A DNA stretch of 64,000 nucleotides, taken from Vibrio methylphosphonaticus. Lineage in GTDB: Bacteria > Pseudomonadota > Gammaproteobacteria > Enterobacterales > Vibrionaceae. Below the pieces are notes generated by a model. That model worked only from the letters and a program-made list of their open reading frames with translations, searched no databases and had not been told where the DNA came from. The position numbers and the translations under genes are program-made. The stretch is from contig NZ_JAMKMS010000004.1 of NCBI RefSeq assembly GCF_023634655.1, positions 124,001 to 188,000 on the forward strand, given 5' to 3'. Position 1 is the stretch's first letter. Each line of letters begins with the position of its first letter. Shown piece after piece: positions 18,537 through 28,400 of this stretch.

Positions 18537-20006
18537 TTAAGCGTCCTTCTTACTTGTTACATTGACGGCAACACCGACGACGACGAGCAGCCCCATGAGT
18601 CCCCAGCCAAGTAGCATGAGATCAAATTGTGCATAGCCGCCATAACCTTCAGTGATTAGAGTTTGGAACTTTGTTGCTACAATAACCGCGAGAATCACTG
18701 GCGTGATAAAGCGTAAGCAGATATCGAACCAAGCGCCGATTGAAAAATCAGAGACTTTGTTAACATACTCGCGAACATCGGCAATTTTAAGTAGCCATGC
18801 CATAAGTATTATCTCAATGAAGCAGCTCACAACAATACCCACGTTATTTGCGAAGTGGTCGACTAAATCTAAGAGTAGCAGACCGCCATTGGTTGCAAAC
18901 GCCATCGAAATAATGAGCCCAGAACCGCAAATAATAGTGGCCGCTTTTTTACGACTCCAGTTCAGTTTGTCGATGACTGCTGAGGTGACCGCTTCCATGA
19001 TAGAAATATGAGAACTTAAACCTGCAATCACGAGTGCAAAGAAGAATAGAGGTCCCAAAATGTATGGTGCCGGTAGCAGGTTGATCGCTGCAGGAAGTGT
19101 GACAAATGCTAAACCTACACCTGCAGTCACAACCTCAGTCAGTGGTTTCCCTTGTTCCTGAGCCATGTAGCCAAGTACGGAGAAAATCATGATACCCGCT
19201 AGGATAGAGAAGCCACAGTTAATTAATACAGTCATGAAAGCATTGTTAGTAATGTCTGACTTTTCAGGCAAATAACTTGAATACGCGAGCATGATGGCGA
19301 AACCAATACTTAACGTGAAAAAGATTTGGCCATAAGCGGCTGCCCAAACTTTCATATCCCATATTTTACTGAAATCTGGCTCGAAGAGGTAGTTAACACC
19401 ATTGAGTGCGCCTGGAAGAAACACCATACGTCCAATAAGTAGGATGACCATGATGAACAAGATAGGCATCATGATTTTTGCTGCTCGCTCAATGCCTGCT
19501 TTTACACCACCGGCTATAGCGGAGTAGGTGATCGCCCAAGCAATAAGCATGGAACCAGCAATTTTCCATTGAATTGAACCAAGGCTCGTTGGTGAGTTAT
19601 CGCCTAATTGCAGATATTCACTAAAGAAGAAGGCATTGGTATCGCTTCCCCAGCTTTGAGTAAATGACATACCAAAATAAGAAATTGCCCAGCCTATAAC
19701 GGCGACGTAATAGACGGCGATTGTTGCCGCAACACCAACCTGAAACCAGCCGAGCCATTCAAATTTGGCGTTGATTTTGCTGAGTGTTTTGGGCGCAGAA
19801 CCTCGGTATTTTTGACCCATACTGAATTCTAATATCATGAATGGGATACCGGCGGTGATCATGGCAAAAAGATAAGGAATAAAGAATGCACCCCCACCGT
19901 TTTCATAAGCCATATAAGGGAATCGCCAAATGTTGCCGAGGCCGATTGCTGATCCGACTGCTGCAAGAATAAATCCTGCTCGGGATCCCCATTGTTCGCG
20001 TTTCAT
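18537..20006 (-). CDS. Na+-dependent NSS-family transporter (MetP-like)
   Basis: Sodium symporter of the neurotransmitter:sodium symporter family. The 489-residue polytopic protein has about 12 membrane segments. The N-terminal sodium-site signature is clear: GSAIGLGNIWRFPYMAYENG, followed by GGAFFIPYLFAM. Bacterial members carry amino acids. The coupled 33-residue subunit points to the methionine/alanine importer branch. Substrate is therefore inferred. AAAGGAG before ATG 20006 is a good ribosome-binding site, and the first leader bases hold a small stem GCTACT/AGTAGC (20044-20060). Confidence 0.9.
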   Translation of the reverse strand: MKREQWGSRAGFILAAVGSAIGLGNIWRFPYMAYENGGGAFFIPYLFAMITAGIPFMILEFSMGQKYRGSAPKTLSKINAKFEWLGWFQVGVAATIAVYYVAVIGWAISYFGMSFTQSWGSDTNAFFFSEYLQLGDNSPTSLGSIQWKIAGSMLIAWAITYSAIAGGVKAGIERAAKIMMPILFIMVILLIGRMVFLPGALNGVNYLFEPDFSKIWDMKVWAAAYGQIFFTLSIGFAIMLAYSSYLPEKSDITNNAFMTVLINCGFSILAGIMIFSVLGYMAQEQGKPLTEVVTAGVGLAFVTLPAAINLLPAPYILGPLFFFALVIAGLSSHISIMEAVTSAVIDKLNWSRKKAATIICGSGLIISMAFATNGGLLLLDLVDHFANNVGIVVSCFIEIILMAWLLKIADVREYVNKVSDFSIGAWFDICLRFITPVILAVIVATKFQTLITEGYGGYAQFDLMLLGWGLMGLLVVVGVAVNVTSKKDA

Positions 20007-20482
20007 AGTTAACTCCTTTTAAACATCATCTGCGACATAAAATGCTACTCAATAAGTAGCGAGCTTCATCAATTATTAAAATAGAATGTCGATGATGAGC
20101 TAATGATCGGTTGTGCTGCGTTGTGTTTGTGGGTTTTTATTCTAATTAAGAGTATCTTAAGTAGTGATATGTACCGAATTGATTGTATCTCAGTGTGAAG
20201 GATTGATACTTTAAACTGATCGTAAGGTTAAGATTACCCATGTTGCCGGGCATTGGCAATAGATTGCGTTTTTATAAGGGGTGGGTGTGCTTAGGTTATT
20301 GTGCTTCTAAAATAATATTAGTTGGTGATTTACTCTAATTGTAATGTGCATCCCAATTGGATCGATAGTTAGTGGTTTCATAAGTAGTGTAAATAACTAA
20401 ATTATGATTCAGAGAAAGTATCTAAAATATGTGCTACAAACCAATATAAATTTCTAAGCTTTATTCGTCATAGAGTTAGTCA
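20007..20482. other. 476-base AT-rich spacer
   Basis: Upstream region of the NSS transporter gene and downstream region of the barrel-protein gene, both on the minus strand. Apart from the GCTACT/AGTAGC stem near 20044 I see no ORF with a ribosome-binding site, no terminator-like hairpin and no clear operator. Confidence 0.5.
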
Positions 20483-21079
20483 CTAAAACTTAATGCTTAC
20501 GCCAATATTTGTTTGGAACTGATTCATCCACTGTGTATTAAAACCTATAAAGCAACTTTGATCGTTGGTAGGCAAATTACATACAGAGATGCTTTCGTTA
20601 CTCACAACGGTCCCCTGCCACCTTGCTTGACCATTGAGAAATAAATGGGGCACCAATTGGTATTCAATTCCCCCAAAAATACTCGCCGCAAAGCCAGTTT
20701 GAGACTTCGTCCAGTCTGCTGATATGTGAGAAGCACCTAGTCCAGCACCAATATACGCTACCGTTTTATTTGCTACTTGATATTCAGCGCTGCTTTGGAG
20801 TTGTAAATACTGTATCTGCGAGTCCAGATTTAGCGTATCAAGAGAAGAGTTCTGCTGTGAATAGAACGCCCCGATACGGCCATTTAAAATTGGGAATTCA
20901 ACCGCTAGAGCGAGATTACTGGAAGGAGAGATGTCGTAGGTTTTGTTTTCTCCATCAGCGGCAGTCCCGCCAATACTGTAACCAATGAAGGGGGTAACAA
21001 TAATATTAGAGGAACAGAGTGGGGACGCCGTAATTAAAACAACAAAAGTCGCTATTAATCGCCCGATCGAGTTGGACAT
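20483..21079 (-). CDS. Putative outer-membrane beta-barrel protein
   Basis: A 198-residue exported protein of no family I can name with certainty. It has a signal-peptide-like start (RLIATFVVLITASPLCSS), amphipathic strands with many Gly and aromatic residues (GGTAADGE, YIGAGLGASHIS, FAASIFGGIEYQL), and a C-terminal phenylalanine (VSIKF), the usual outer-membrane barrel signature. A Cys pair (VCNLPTNDQSC) may form a disulfide. I chose ATG 21079 because AAGGAG lies 8 bases upstream; an in-frame ATG 7 codons earlier places that site inside the gene. OmpA/OmpW-like small porins are the nearest idea. Confidence 0.72.
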   Translation of the reverse strand: MSNSIGRLIATFVVLITASPLCSSNIIVTPFIGYSIGGTAADGENKTYDISPSSNLALAVEFPILNGRIGAFYSQQNSSLDTLNLDSQIQYLQLQSSAEYQVANKTVAYIGAGLGASHISADWTKSQTGFAASIFGGIEYQLVPHLFLNGQARWQGTVVSNESISVCNLPTNDQSCFIGFNTQWMNQFQTNIGVSIKF

Positions 21080-21178
21080 GTAGCACTCCTTAGCTGACAT
21101 AGACAGGGTTTGCGTTAGTAGCGTTATTACACTGTTTGTACTAACTTTTAAACATAGTGTGACAGTAACATCATAATT

Positions 21179-21208
21179 TTGAAGTCGTTATTTCCGTATT
21201 GGTATACT
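21179..21208 (+). promoter_or_regulatory. Promoter for the ynhF-like/patatin pair
   Basis: TTGAAG (21179-21184), an 18-base spacer and an extended -10, TGGTATACT (hexamer TATACT at 21203-21208), predict a start near 21215, about 34 bases before the small gene at 21249. Confidence 0.6.
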
Positions 21209-21248
21209 GTGTCACAATAGTAAATACAATGTTACATTTGGAGGTTGT

Positions 21249-21341
21249 ATGGACTTTAATTTGAAAATGGCGCTTGGTGTTACCGCGATAGCGTTTACAA
21301 TTATTCTTGGGTTTGGCTTCACAGCAATTTTGGCTGCCTAG
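21249..21341 (+). CDS. YnhF-like 30-residue membrane peptide
   Basis: A 30-residue frame starting MDFNLKMALGVTAIAF, with one membrane helix and an end GFTAILAA. GGAGG lies 4 bases upstream of the ATG and a good promoter lies just before. It resembles E. coli YnhF, a 29-residue inner-membrane peptide of unknown function, in length, in the D-x-x-L-K start and in the G-x-T-A end. The match is from memory of a very short sequence, so family membership is tentative, but its reality as a gene is well supported. The patatin gene begins 8 bases after its stop, so the two are probably co-expressed. Confidence 0.75.
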   Translation: MDFNLKMALGVTAIAFTIILGFGFTAILAA

Positions 21342-21349
21342 CTTACGAT

Positions 21350-22513
21350 ATGGCAAATACTGGTGTGGTAACGGATTCCCAGGCTGTTATTGACCCTAAA
21401 CGTTTTGGTCAATACGTAGGCGGAAAAACGGCGCTGGTAGCACAGGGAGGAGGGCAACGAGGTATTTTTACTTCAGGGGTCCTTGACTCTTTTTTGCTTT
21501 CCAATTTTGATCCTTTTGATGAGTTTTATGGCACGTCTGCAGGCGCGCTGAACTTGTGTGCGTATTTGGCGCGACAACCCGGTTTAGGACGTGCGTTTCT
21601 ACTGGATTTAACCACGGATCCGCAATTTTTTAATGTGTTTAGTTTTATCCGTAAAAAGCAATCACTTAACCTAAAGTGGGCACTGGATAAATTATATGAT
21701 TACCCTTATAAGCTTGATATTGATATGGGACGACGGTCCATGGGCCATCGTCGAGCTTTTGCGGCAGTAACCGATACGTTAACCCTCAAAGATCATTATT
21801 TGCCTATGTTACAAGAAGATTGGTATTGGGTAATGATGGCGACCAGTGCAATACCAAATTTGTTTGATGGCTCGGTGTCGATAAATGGTCGTGAATATAT
21901 TGATGGGGGAGTCTCTGCATCGATTCCGGTTCAAGAAGCGTGGCGACAGGAAAATCGAATGTTGGTGGTGATACGCACTGAAGAGCAATTTACCGAAGAG
22001 GAAGCTATCATTCCCGATCAACCTTTGGTTACTGAGCCTCCAACTTGGTTTCGCGAGTCACTAAATAGTGTTCAGTTGCAATGGCAAGATAAGCTAGAGC
22101 AATGGTCTAAAGATTGGAATGGTTTTTTTGATCTGCAGTTAAGCAAAGCTGAAGCCCAAAAACATTCGCAGCACCTCAATATGATCAATGGTGGTCGCTG
22201 GCTATTTGGCGGTGCTGATATCTATCGCCTTAGTCATTTGTTTGGTGAGAAATTTGATGCCGGGCTGGCAGATATGCTGATGGTACACTATCAAACTTAT
22301 TCGTTGACCAGCACCTTCCTCTCTCTCCCTCCGGATGATTGTTTTATCCTGCAAATAGCACCGAGCCAACCTTTAAAAACGTCGTCATTGATGAGCAAAA
22401 AAGAAGACATCTTGCACGACTATCAATTAGGCTTAGAAGCTGGTTTTCGGTTTGTTGAGCACTATCAAGAGCTGGCTAAAACGCCTCAAAACTCACGTCG
22501 ATTCTTTATCTAA
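21350..22513 (+). CDS. Patatin-like phospholipase, YjjU type (copy 1)
   Basis: Predicted cytoplasmic serine acyl hydrolase. The 387 residues show the patatin signature: oxyanion loop GGGQRGIFTSG, nucleophile elbow GTSAGALN, and the catalytic-dyad aspartate in DGGVSASIPV. The whole arrangement, including a C-terminal extension ending in SKKEDILHDYQLG, resembles E. coli YjjU. A paralogue lies at 30934. The gene has no strong SD of its own and follows the YnhF-like gene by 8 bases, suggesting coupling. Lipid substrate unknown. Confidence 0.88.
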   Translation: MANTGVVTDSQAVIDPKRFGQYVGGKTALVAQGGGQRGIFTSGVLDSFLLSNFDPFDEFYGTSAGALNLCAYLARQPGLGRAFLLDLTTDPQFFNVFSFIRKKQSLNLKWALDKLYDYPYKLDIDMGRRSMGHRRAFAAVTDTLTLKDHYLPMLQEDWYWVMMATSAIPNLFDGSVSINGREYIDGGVSASIPVQEAWRQENRMLVVIRTEEQFTEEEAIIPDQPLVTEPPTWFRESLNSVQLQWQDKLEQWSKDWNGFFDLQLSKAEAQKHSQHLNMINGGRWLFGGADIYRLSHLFGEKFDAGLADMLMVHYQTYSLTSTFLSLPPDDCFILQIAPSQPLKTSSLMSKKEDILHDYQLGLEAGFRFVEHYQELAKTPQNSRRFFI

Positions 22514-22732
22514 AAAAAATAAAAACCGCTTACTTTTTACAATTGACCATCACTTATTTTAGTTGGATTAATAAGTGTGATTTTACGTGTGTTTTTGATG
22601 TCTTGCTTTGGCTCAGATGTCATATTCTTTCATTCTTTCCGTTGTGTTTTTGGTGAGTAACATGACTTGCACCCCAAACTTTGCCCTATATGCGTGATGT
22701 TTGTCACGGCGATTCACCAAACTGCTTCACAA

Positions 22733-22748
22733 TTACTTCGCAAAGTAA
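22733..22748. promoter_or_regulatory. Near-palindrome upstream of mlc
   Basis: TTACTTCG / CAAAGTAA is a 16-base inverted repeat with one central mismatch, 35 bases upstream of the mlc start. ROK repressors such as Mlc and NagC bind AT-flanked palindromes with a TTCG/CGAA-like core, so this could be an autoregulatory site. This is inference. Confidence 0.35.
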
Positions 22749-22783
22749 AAAAATTGCTAGGTTGTTGTTTTTTGGAGTGCAAG

Positions 22784-24001
22784 ATGTACATGGCTCAACC
22801 TGGGCATATCGACCATATCAAGCAGGTCAATGCTGGTCGTGTGTATAAATTAATAGACCAATTTGGGCCTATATCGCGTATCGATTTGTCGAAATTAAGT
22901 GGCTTAGCGCCAGCGAGTATTACGAAGATCACACGGGAACTTATCGCTGCACACCTTATTCATGAAACAGTGGTTCAGGAAGCGATCAGCCGCGGCCGTC
23001 CTGCTGTCGGTTTACAAGTGAATAATCAAGGATGGCAATTCTTATCGATGCGTTTGGGGCGAGGTTATTTGACTATCGCGCTTCATGAGCTTGGTGGGGA
23101 TGTCCTCATTGATACAAAAATAGAGATTCATGAAGTCGATCAAGATGACGTAATCGCTCGTCTCTTATATGAAATCGAAGAGTTTTTTGAAACTTACACT
23201 AATGAATTAGACCGTGTTACCAGTATCGCGTTAACACTGCCCGGTTTAGTGAATACTGAGCAGGGTATCGTGTTGCAAATGCCACACTACAATGTGGCCA
23301 ACTTTCCAATTGGTGCTGAGATATTTAATGCTACAGGTTTGCCTGTGTTTGTCGCGAATGATACTCGAGCCTGGGCGTTGGCTGAAAATTTATTTGGTCA
23401 CTCTCAAGATTGTGATAATTCGGTTCTTATTTCCATTCACCATGGTTTAGGGGCGGGCATTATTCTTGATGGTCGTGTGTTGCAAGGTCGTCATGGCAAT
23501 ATTGGTGAGCTTGGGCATATTCAGATAGATCGTAATGGACTGGATTGCCACTGTGGTAATAAGGGCTGTCTAGAGACTGTCGCAAGCTCCCAAGCGATTC
23601 GACGCGAAGTGTCACAACGCATAGCTAATGGTGAAAAATCCGTATTAGCAGAGCAAGAAGAAATTAGCGTTGAGGCTATTTGTGAAGCCGCCGCTAATGG
23701 TGACCCGTTAGCGGTGAATGTGATTGAAAAACTAGGGGATAATCTAGGTTCTGCGATTGCGATAGTGATTAATTTGTTTAACCCCGAAAAAGTGTTAATT
23801 GGCGGGGTGATTAATCAGGCTAAGGACATTTTGTACCCAGCTATTCAGCGGTGTATAGAACAGCAAAGCCTACCCGTTTATACCCAAGACCTTAAGTTAG
23901 TTGAGTCTCGGTTTTATAAACAGGCGACAATGCCTGGCGCTGCACTGATTAAACAAGCTCTTTATGATGGCGTATTACTGATGAAAGTCATAGAAGGCTA
24001 A
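22784..24001 (+). CDS. mlc: ROK-family repressor Mlc
   Basis: Represses ptsG and related sugar genes; in E. coli it is released when unphosphorylated EIICB-Glc captures it at the membrane. I start at ATG 22784 (MYMAQPGHIDHIKQVN, GGAG 6 bases upstream), giving 405 residues against 406 in E. coli. An in-frame extension to 22667 has no such support. A winged helix-turn-helix (about 28-60, ISRIDLSKLSGLAPASITKI) precedes the ROK domain. The zinc ligands are His245, Cys255, Cys257 and Cys262 (CHCGNKGC), aligned with the E. coli site. ptsG, the expected target, lies 5 kb upstream. Confidence 0.93.
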   Translation: MYMAQPGHIDHIKQVNAGRVYKLIDQFGPISRIDLSKLSGLAPASITKITRELIAAHLIHETVVQEAISRGRPAVGLQVNNQGWQFLSMRLGRGYLTIALHELGGDVLIDTKIEIHEVDQDDVIARLLYEIEEFFETYTNELDRVTSIALTLPGLVNTEQGIVLQMPHYNVANFPIGAEIFNATGLPVFVANDTRAWALAENLFGHSQDCDNSVLISIHHGLGAGIILDGRVLQGRHGNIGELGHIQIDRNGLDCHCGNKGCLETVASSQAIRREVSQRIANGEKSVLAEQEEISVEAICEAAANGDPLAVNVIEKLGDNLGSAIAIVINLFNPEKVLIGGVINQAKDILYPAIQRCIEQQSLPVYTQDLKLVESRFYKQATMPGAALIKQALYDGVLLMKVIEG

Positions 24002-24137
24002 TTTGGACGACTTTACCTTAGATACAGCTGGTGTTTGCCGAATATCATAGTTTTTGATGTTTTGTAGCAAAACTTCTTGTCCAAAGTGTTAATTGCATGA
24101 GATAAGAATTCTAGTCACTGTTTTTCAAGGAAGTTTC

Positions 24138-25076
24138 ATGTCTAGTGTATTAAGTTCGGTTGATCAACGAACGCAGTTAGTGGGCGAAAATCGACTAGAA
24201 TTATTAATGTTTAATCTCAATAGTCGCCAGACATTCGCTATCAACGTATTTAAAGTCAAGGAAGTGTTAAAGCTTCCATCTCTTACTCAGCTTCCTGGAT
24301 CGCATCCTAGCATTTGCGGTGTTGCTTCCCTTAGAGGCGTTTCAGTCCCTGTTATCGATCTTAGGAGAGCGGTTGGCTTTCCTAGGCTTGCCGAAGGTGG
24401 CGATCAAAACCTTATTGTCACGGAATATAACCGTACTGTTCAGGGCTTCCTCGTCGGAGAAGTGAAGAATATTGTCAATACCACCTGGACTGAAATTCAA
24501 CCTCCTCCGAGAACCGTTGGTCGTGCAAACTATCTAACAGCTATAACCAAGGTAGAAGAAGAACAGCATGTCCATTTGGTTGAAATCATCGACGTTGAGA
24601 AAGTGCTGGCAGAGATCATTGACTACGATGTGTCTATTTCAGAAGAAACATTAGATAAAGCACTACTGCCACACTTGGCGGGCAAAAAGATTTTGATAGT
24701 CGATGATTCTTCAACAGCCAGAAATCAAGTGAAGGGAACTCTGGCTCAATTGGGTGTTGAAATTATTGAGTGCTTTAATGGTGCGATGGCATTGAGATTA
24801 TTAAAGCAGTGGTGTGACGAAGGCATTGATGTGTGTTCTGAATTATTAATGATGATAACGGATGCTGAAATGCCTGAAATGGATGGGTACAAGCTGACGC
24901 ATGAGGTACGAAGTGATCCCAGGATGAGTCAACTTTATATCACATTGAATACGTCGCTAAGTGGCAGCTTTAACGATGCTATGGTGGAAAAAGTAGGGTG
25001 TGATCGCTTTATTTCAAAGTTTCAGCCGGATCTATTGGTTGATGTGGTTCAGCAAAGAATAAGCCAAACCCTATAA
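24138..25076 (+). CDS. cheV: Chemotaxis coupling protein CheV
   Basis: Links chemoreceptors to CheA and tunes the array. From ATG 24138 (AAGGAAG 5 bases upstream) the 312 residues comprise a CheW-like domain (about 15-165, with GVASLRGVSVPVIDLR) and a receiver domain (about 183-312). The receiver has the acidic pair in ILIVDDSST, the phospho-acceptor Asp242 in ITDAEMPEMDG, and the conserved Lys in FISKFQPD. An upstream in-frame ATG at 24093 is ignored. It stands alone. Confidence 0.93.
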   Translation: MSSVLSSVDQRTQLVGENRLELLMFNLNSRQTFAINVFKVKEVLKLPSLTQLPGSHPSICGVASLRGVSVPVIDLRRAVGFPRLAEGGDQNLIVTEYNRTVQGFLVGEVKNIVNTTWTEIQPPPRTVGRANYLTAITKVEEEQHVHLVEIIDVEKVLAEIIDYDVSISEETLDKALLPHLAGKKILIVDDSSTARNQVKGTLAQLGVEIIECFNGAMALRLLKQWCDEGIDVCSELLMMITDAEMPEMDGYKLTHEVRSDPRMSQLYITLNTSLSGSFNDAMVEKVGCDRFISKFQPDLLVDVVQQRISQTL

Positions 25077-25210
25077 AGTTAGATTAAGTGCTCTAATTTT
25101 ATAGCTGCAACCCGAACCGATAGAGTGCTATAGTTTCTATGTATCAATCTTTAATTTTAGATTGATACACCACAACTATAATTCTACTGACGAAAGGTTG
25201 TTCCATCAGA

Positions 25211-25312
25211 ATGATTTGGCTAACTTCAAAAGTTGTAATGACTTTAAGTTTACTAGTATTCAGGGAATGGAAAAAAAGACGTACGGAAGCGCCAGTTGAA
25301 ATAGAGCAGTAA
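25211..25312 (+). CDS. Possible 33-residue membrane peptide
   Basis: ATG to TAA frame coding a hydrophobic N-terminal half (MIWLTSKVVMTLSLLVF) followed by a charged tail (REWKKRRTEAPVEIEQ): a plausible single-helix, inside-positive membrane peptide. The amino-acid pattern is more gene-like than random sequence, and a good terminator follows 44 bases later. However, the nearest SD-like AAAGG is about 14 bases from the ATG. I do not recognise a family. It occupies the otherwise empty 329-base gap between cheV and dnaE2. Confidence 0.35.
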   Translation: MIWLTSKVVMTLSLLVFREWKKRRTEAPVEIEQ

Positions 25313-25355
25313 TGTAGTGGCTTGATAGCCTCATAATACTGTGATGTATTGTATT

Positions 25356-25382
25356 AAAAAGGGAGTGTGTACTCCCTTTTTT
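25356..25382. terminator. Bidirectional terminator between cheV and dnaE2
   Basis: AAAAAGGGAGT / ACTCCCTTTTT stem with a GTGT loop, T's on one side and A's on the other, so it can end the rightward cheV/small-ORF transcript and the leftward imuA-imuB-dnaE2 transcript. Confidence 0.88.
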
Positions 25383-25405
25383 ATTGTCTATTGAAAGTAG
25401 ATTAT

Positions 25406-28400
25406 TCAATGGAATTCACGAGATTGGACTTTTAACGTCGCCAACTGCTCGGTGAGATCCGTTAATTTACCTGCAATGATATGTGTGACGTTTCCTTCTT
25501 TTTCCAAGATGCCACTCACTTTTAAAATTTTTGCCGTTAAGTAGGCTTTTTTTTGTGCTTTCGCCGTTGCACTCCATACCACGACATTAATATTTCCAGT
25601 GTCATCTTCTAAGGTAATAAAGGTGACGCCTGCAGCCGTTCCTGGCGATTGTTTTCCTGTGACTAACCCAACAACGTGTACAACGGATTGGTGTGGATGG
25701 TGTTGAAGAGACTGACTTCTTGTAAACTTTCCTAATACGCCAGCCTGATCAAGTAGTTGAATGGGGTGCTGATGAAGTGACATATTCATCGAAGAAAAGT
25801 CTTCGAGTACATTGTCTATTTCGCTCGGCTGGTGGGGAAGAGGGGCTGCGTCATAAGGTAATGTTTGAAAGAGTGGTAAGTCTTGTAGATTGTCCATCAT
25901 AGCCCAGCGAGTGGCGTAGCGATCACCTGAAATAACCTGTAGCGCATTGGCTGATGCGAGCAGTTCCAATTCTTTTTTGTTCAATCCTAATTGTTTGATT
26001 TGTGTAGGCGTAGTAAACCCAGTATCAGGACGGTGCTGGAGGATGCGTTGTACACTTTCATACCGTAATCCCTTGATCTGTTTAAAACCAAGACGGATAG
26101 CAAGGGAGGGAGCAGAATTCGGTTTTTCTGGTGTCCATGAGTAGGGGCGGCGTGCCTTCGCTCCTATTGAGTTTACATTTAAGCTTGAATGATGAGTGTT
26201 AGCTTGGTTGCTAATTGGCACTAAATCGTGATGATAACTGGAGTGGTTAATACACACTGGTAATATGGTGACACCATGCCTTTTTGCGTCCTGTATCAAT
26301 TGTGAGGCGCTATAGAACCCCATAGGTAAACTATTGAGCAAAGCGGTATAGAAAGCATGTGGGTAATAATACTTTAGCCAAGCGGAGCTGTATGCCAAAA
26401 CCGCAAAGGAAGCGGAATGGCTTTCTGGAAAACCATATTCACCAAAGCCGCAAATTTGCTCAAATAAACGTTCTGCAAACGCCAGTTCGTAGCCTCTTTG
26501 CAGCATCCCCTCAATGAGCTTAGCGCGAAATTTGAAAATATTGCCGCTTTTCTTCCATGCCGCCATCGCTCGACGCAGCTTGTCAGCTTCACCGCCGCTG
26601 AAGCCTGCTGCGACCATCGCCAATTTGATCACTTGCTCTTGAAAAATAGGTACACCTAAAGTCCGTGATAATACCGCTTCCACTTCTTTTGAGGGGTAAG
26701 AGATGGCTTCATCGCCGTTCCGCCGTTTAAGAAAAGGATGCACCATATCTCCTTGGATAGGACCCGGTCTGACAATGGCAATTTGTATAACGAGATCGTA
26801 ATAACTTGCGGGCTTTAAGCGGGGTAGCATGCTCATTTGTGCCCGAGATTCAATCTGAAATACCCCAACAGTATCGGCAGCTTGAATCATTTTATAGACA
26901 TTAGCATCGTCTTTTTGACGGCTAATATCTGCGATCGTTAACTCTACATCGTAGTGGTGCTTTACTAGCTGAAAGCATTTGCGAATGGCGGTTAACATCC
27001 CTAACGCTAAGACATCAACTTTTAGTAACCCTAGGCTTTCTAAATCATCTTTATCCCATTGAATGACGGTTCGTTCATCCATAGCGGCGTTTTCAACGGG
27101 TACCAATTCATATAACGGACCTGATGAAATGACAAAGCCACCAACGTGTTGCGATAGATGCCTAGGGAATCCCATAATTTCATTGACCAGTTCAATAAAT
27201 TGTTGGCCTTTTAAAGAATCAGGCTGCAAACCAAGCTCAACGATTTGTGCTTGCCATCCCTGACTGCGATCACGGCGATTAATATTTTTAATAAAAAAAT
27301 CGAGTTGAGTTTCACTGATCCCCAACACTTTTCCAACATCTCTGATAGCGCTTTTAAAACGATAGGAGATAACGGTAGCGGCAAGCGCGGCTCTCTCTCT
27401 TCCGTATTTTCGATAGATGTATTGAATGATTTCTTCGCGTCTTTCGTGTTCAAAATCGACATCGATATCGGGTGGCTCTTCACGTTCTTTGCTAATAAAA
27501 CGTTCAAATAACACTGAAATATGTCTAGGATCGACGGAAGTGATCTCTAAGCAATAACACACTACAGAGTTCGCTGCGGATCCTCGACCTTGATAGAGGA
27601 TCCCTTGTTGCTTAGCGAACATCACGACATCATGGATCGTAAGGAAGAAAAACGGGTAATCAAGTTGTTGAATTAAATTGAGCTCTTTCTCAATGATCTG
27701 TTCGATCTCGAATGAGACACCTTCAGGGAAGCGTATTGTCTTACCGTGTTCAACCAGTTTTCGTAGGTGGCTCATTGGGCTCTCTCCTTCTGGGAGGAGC
27801 TCACCAGGGTATTCATAGCGCAGTGAACTAAGTTTAAAGTCGCAGCATTGTGCAATACGAACACTTTCTGTCAGCCACTCTGGTTCGTAAATTTTTTCAA
27901 GTTTGCTCTTTGACCTTAGGCTGCGCTCAGTGTTGACTAATAGCTGACCGCAGACTTGGTCTATAGGGGTATTAAGGCGGATAGCGGTTAGAGTGTGTTG
28001 CAGAGGTAAGCGAGTTGCCGTATGCATAAGCACCCCGCCACAGGCCGTGATAGGAATGTGTAGTTGCTGGGAAAGTCGTTTGCAGTGCTGTAGATATTGG
28101 TGTTCATTAGAAGTTAAATGACGTTGCAGACCAACCCAGACTCTATTGCCGTGGTGTTTAGTTAACCATTGCCCCCATTTACTATCGTCATCACGCCCTG
28201 TTGGTAGCCAGATGATTAAGCAATGACGCAGTGACATGATGTCCCATTCTGATAATCGATATTGCCCTTTTTCACAGCGACGTCTTGCATTTGTTATGGT
28301 GCGGCAAAGCTCGGCATAAGCTTCTCTATTGGGGCAGAGTAAGACAAATTGACAATCTGAGTTGAGCCAAAACATACTCCCGATGATCTGTTTGATATGA

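Noticed and set aside
18420..18614. 64-codon plus-strand ORF at the end of the NSS gene
   Set aside because: It is antisense to the metS-like gene and the NSS C-terminus. The minus-strand frame has the better composition and spacing.
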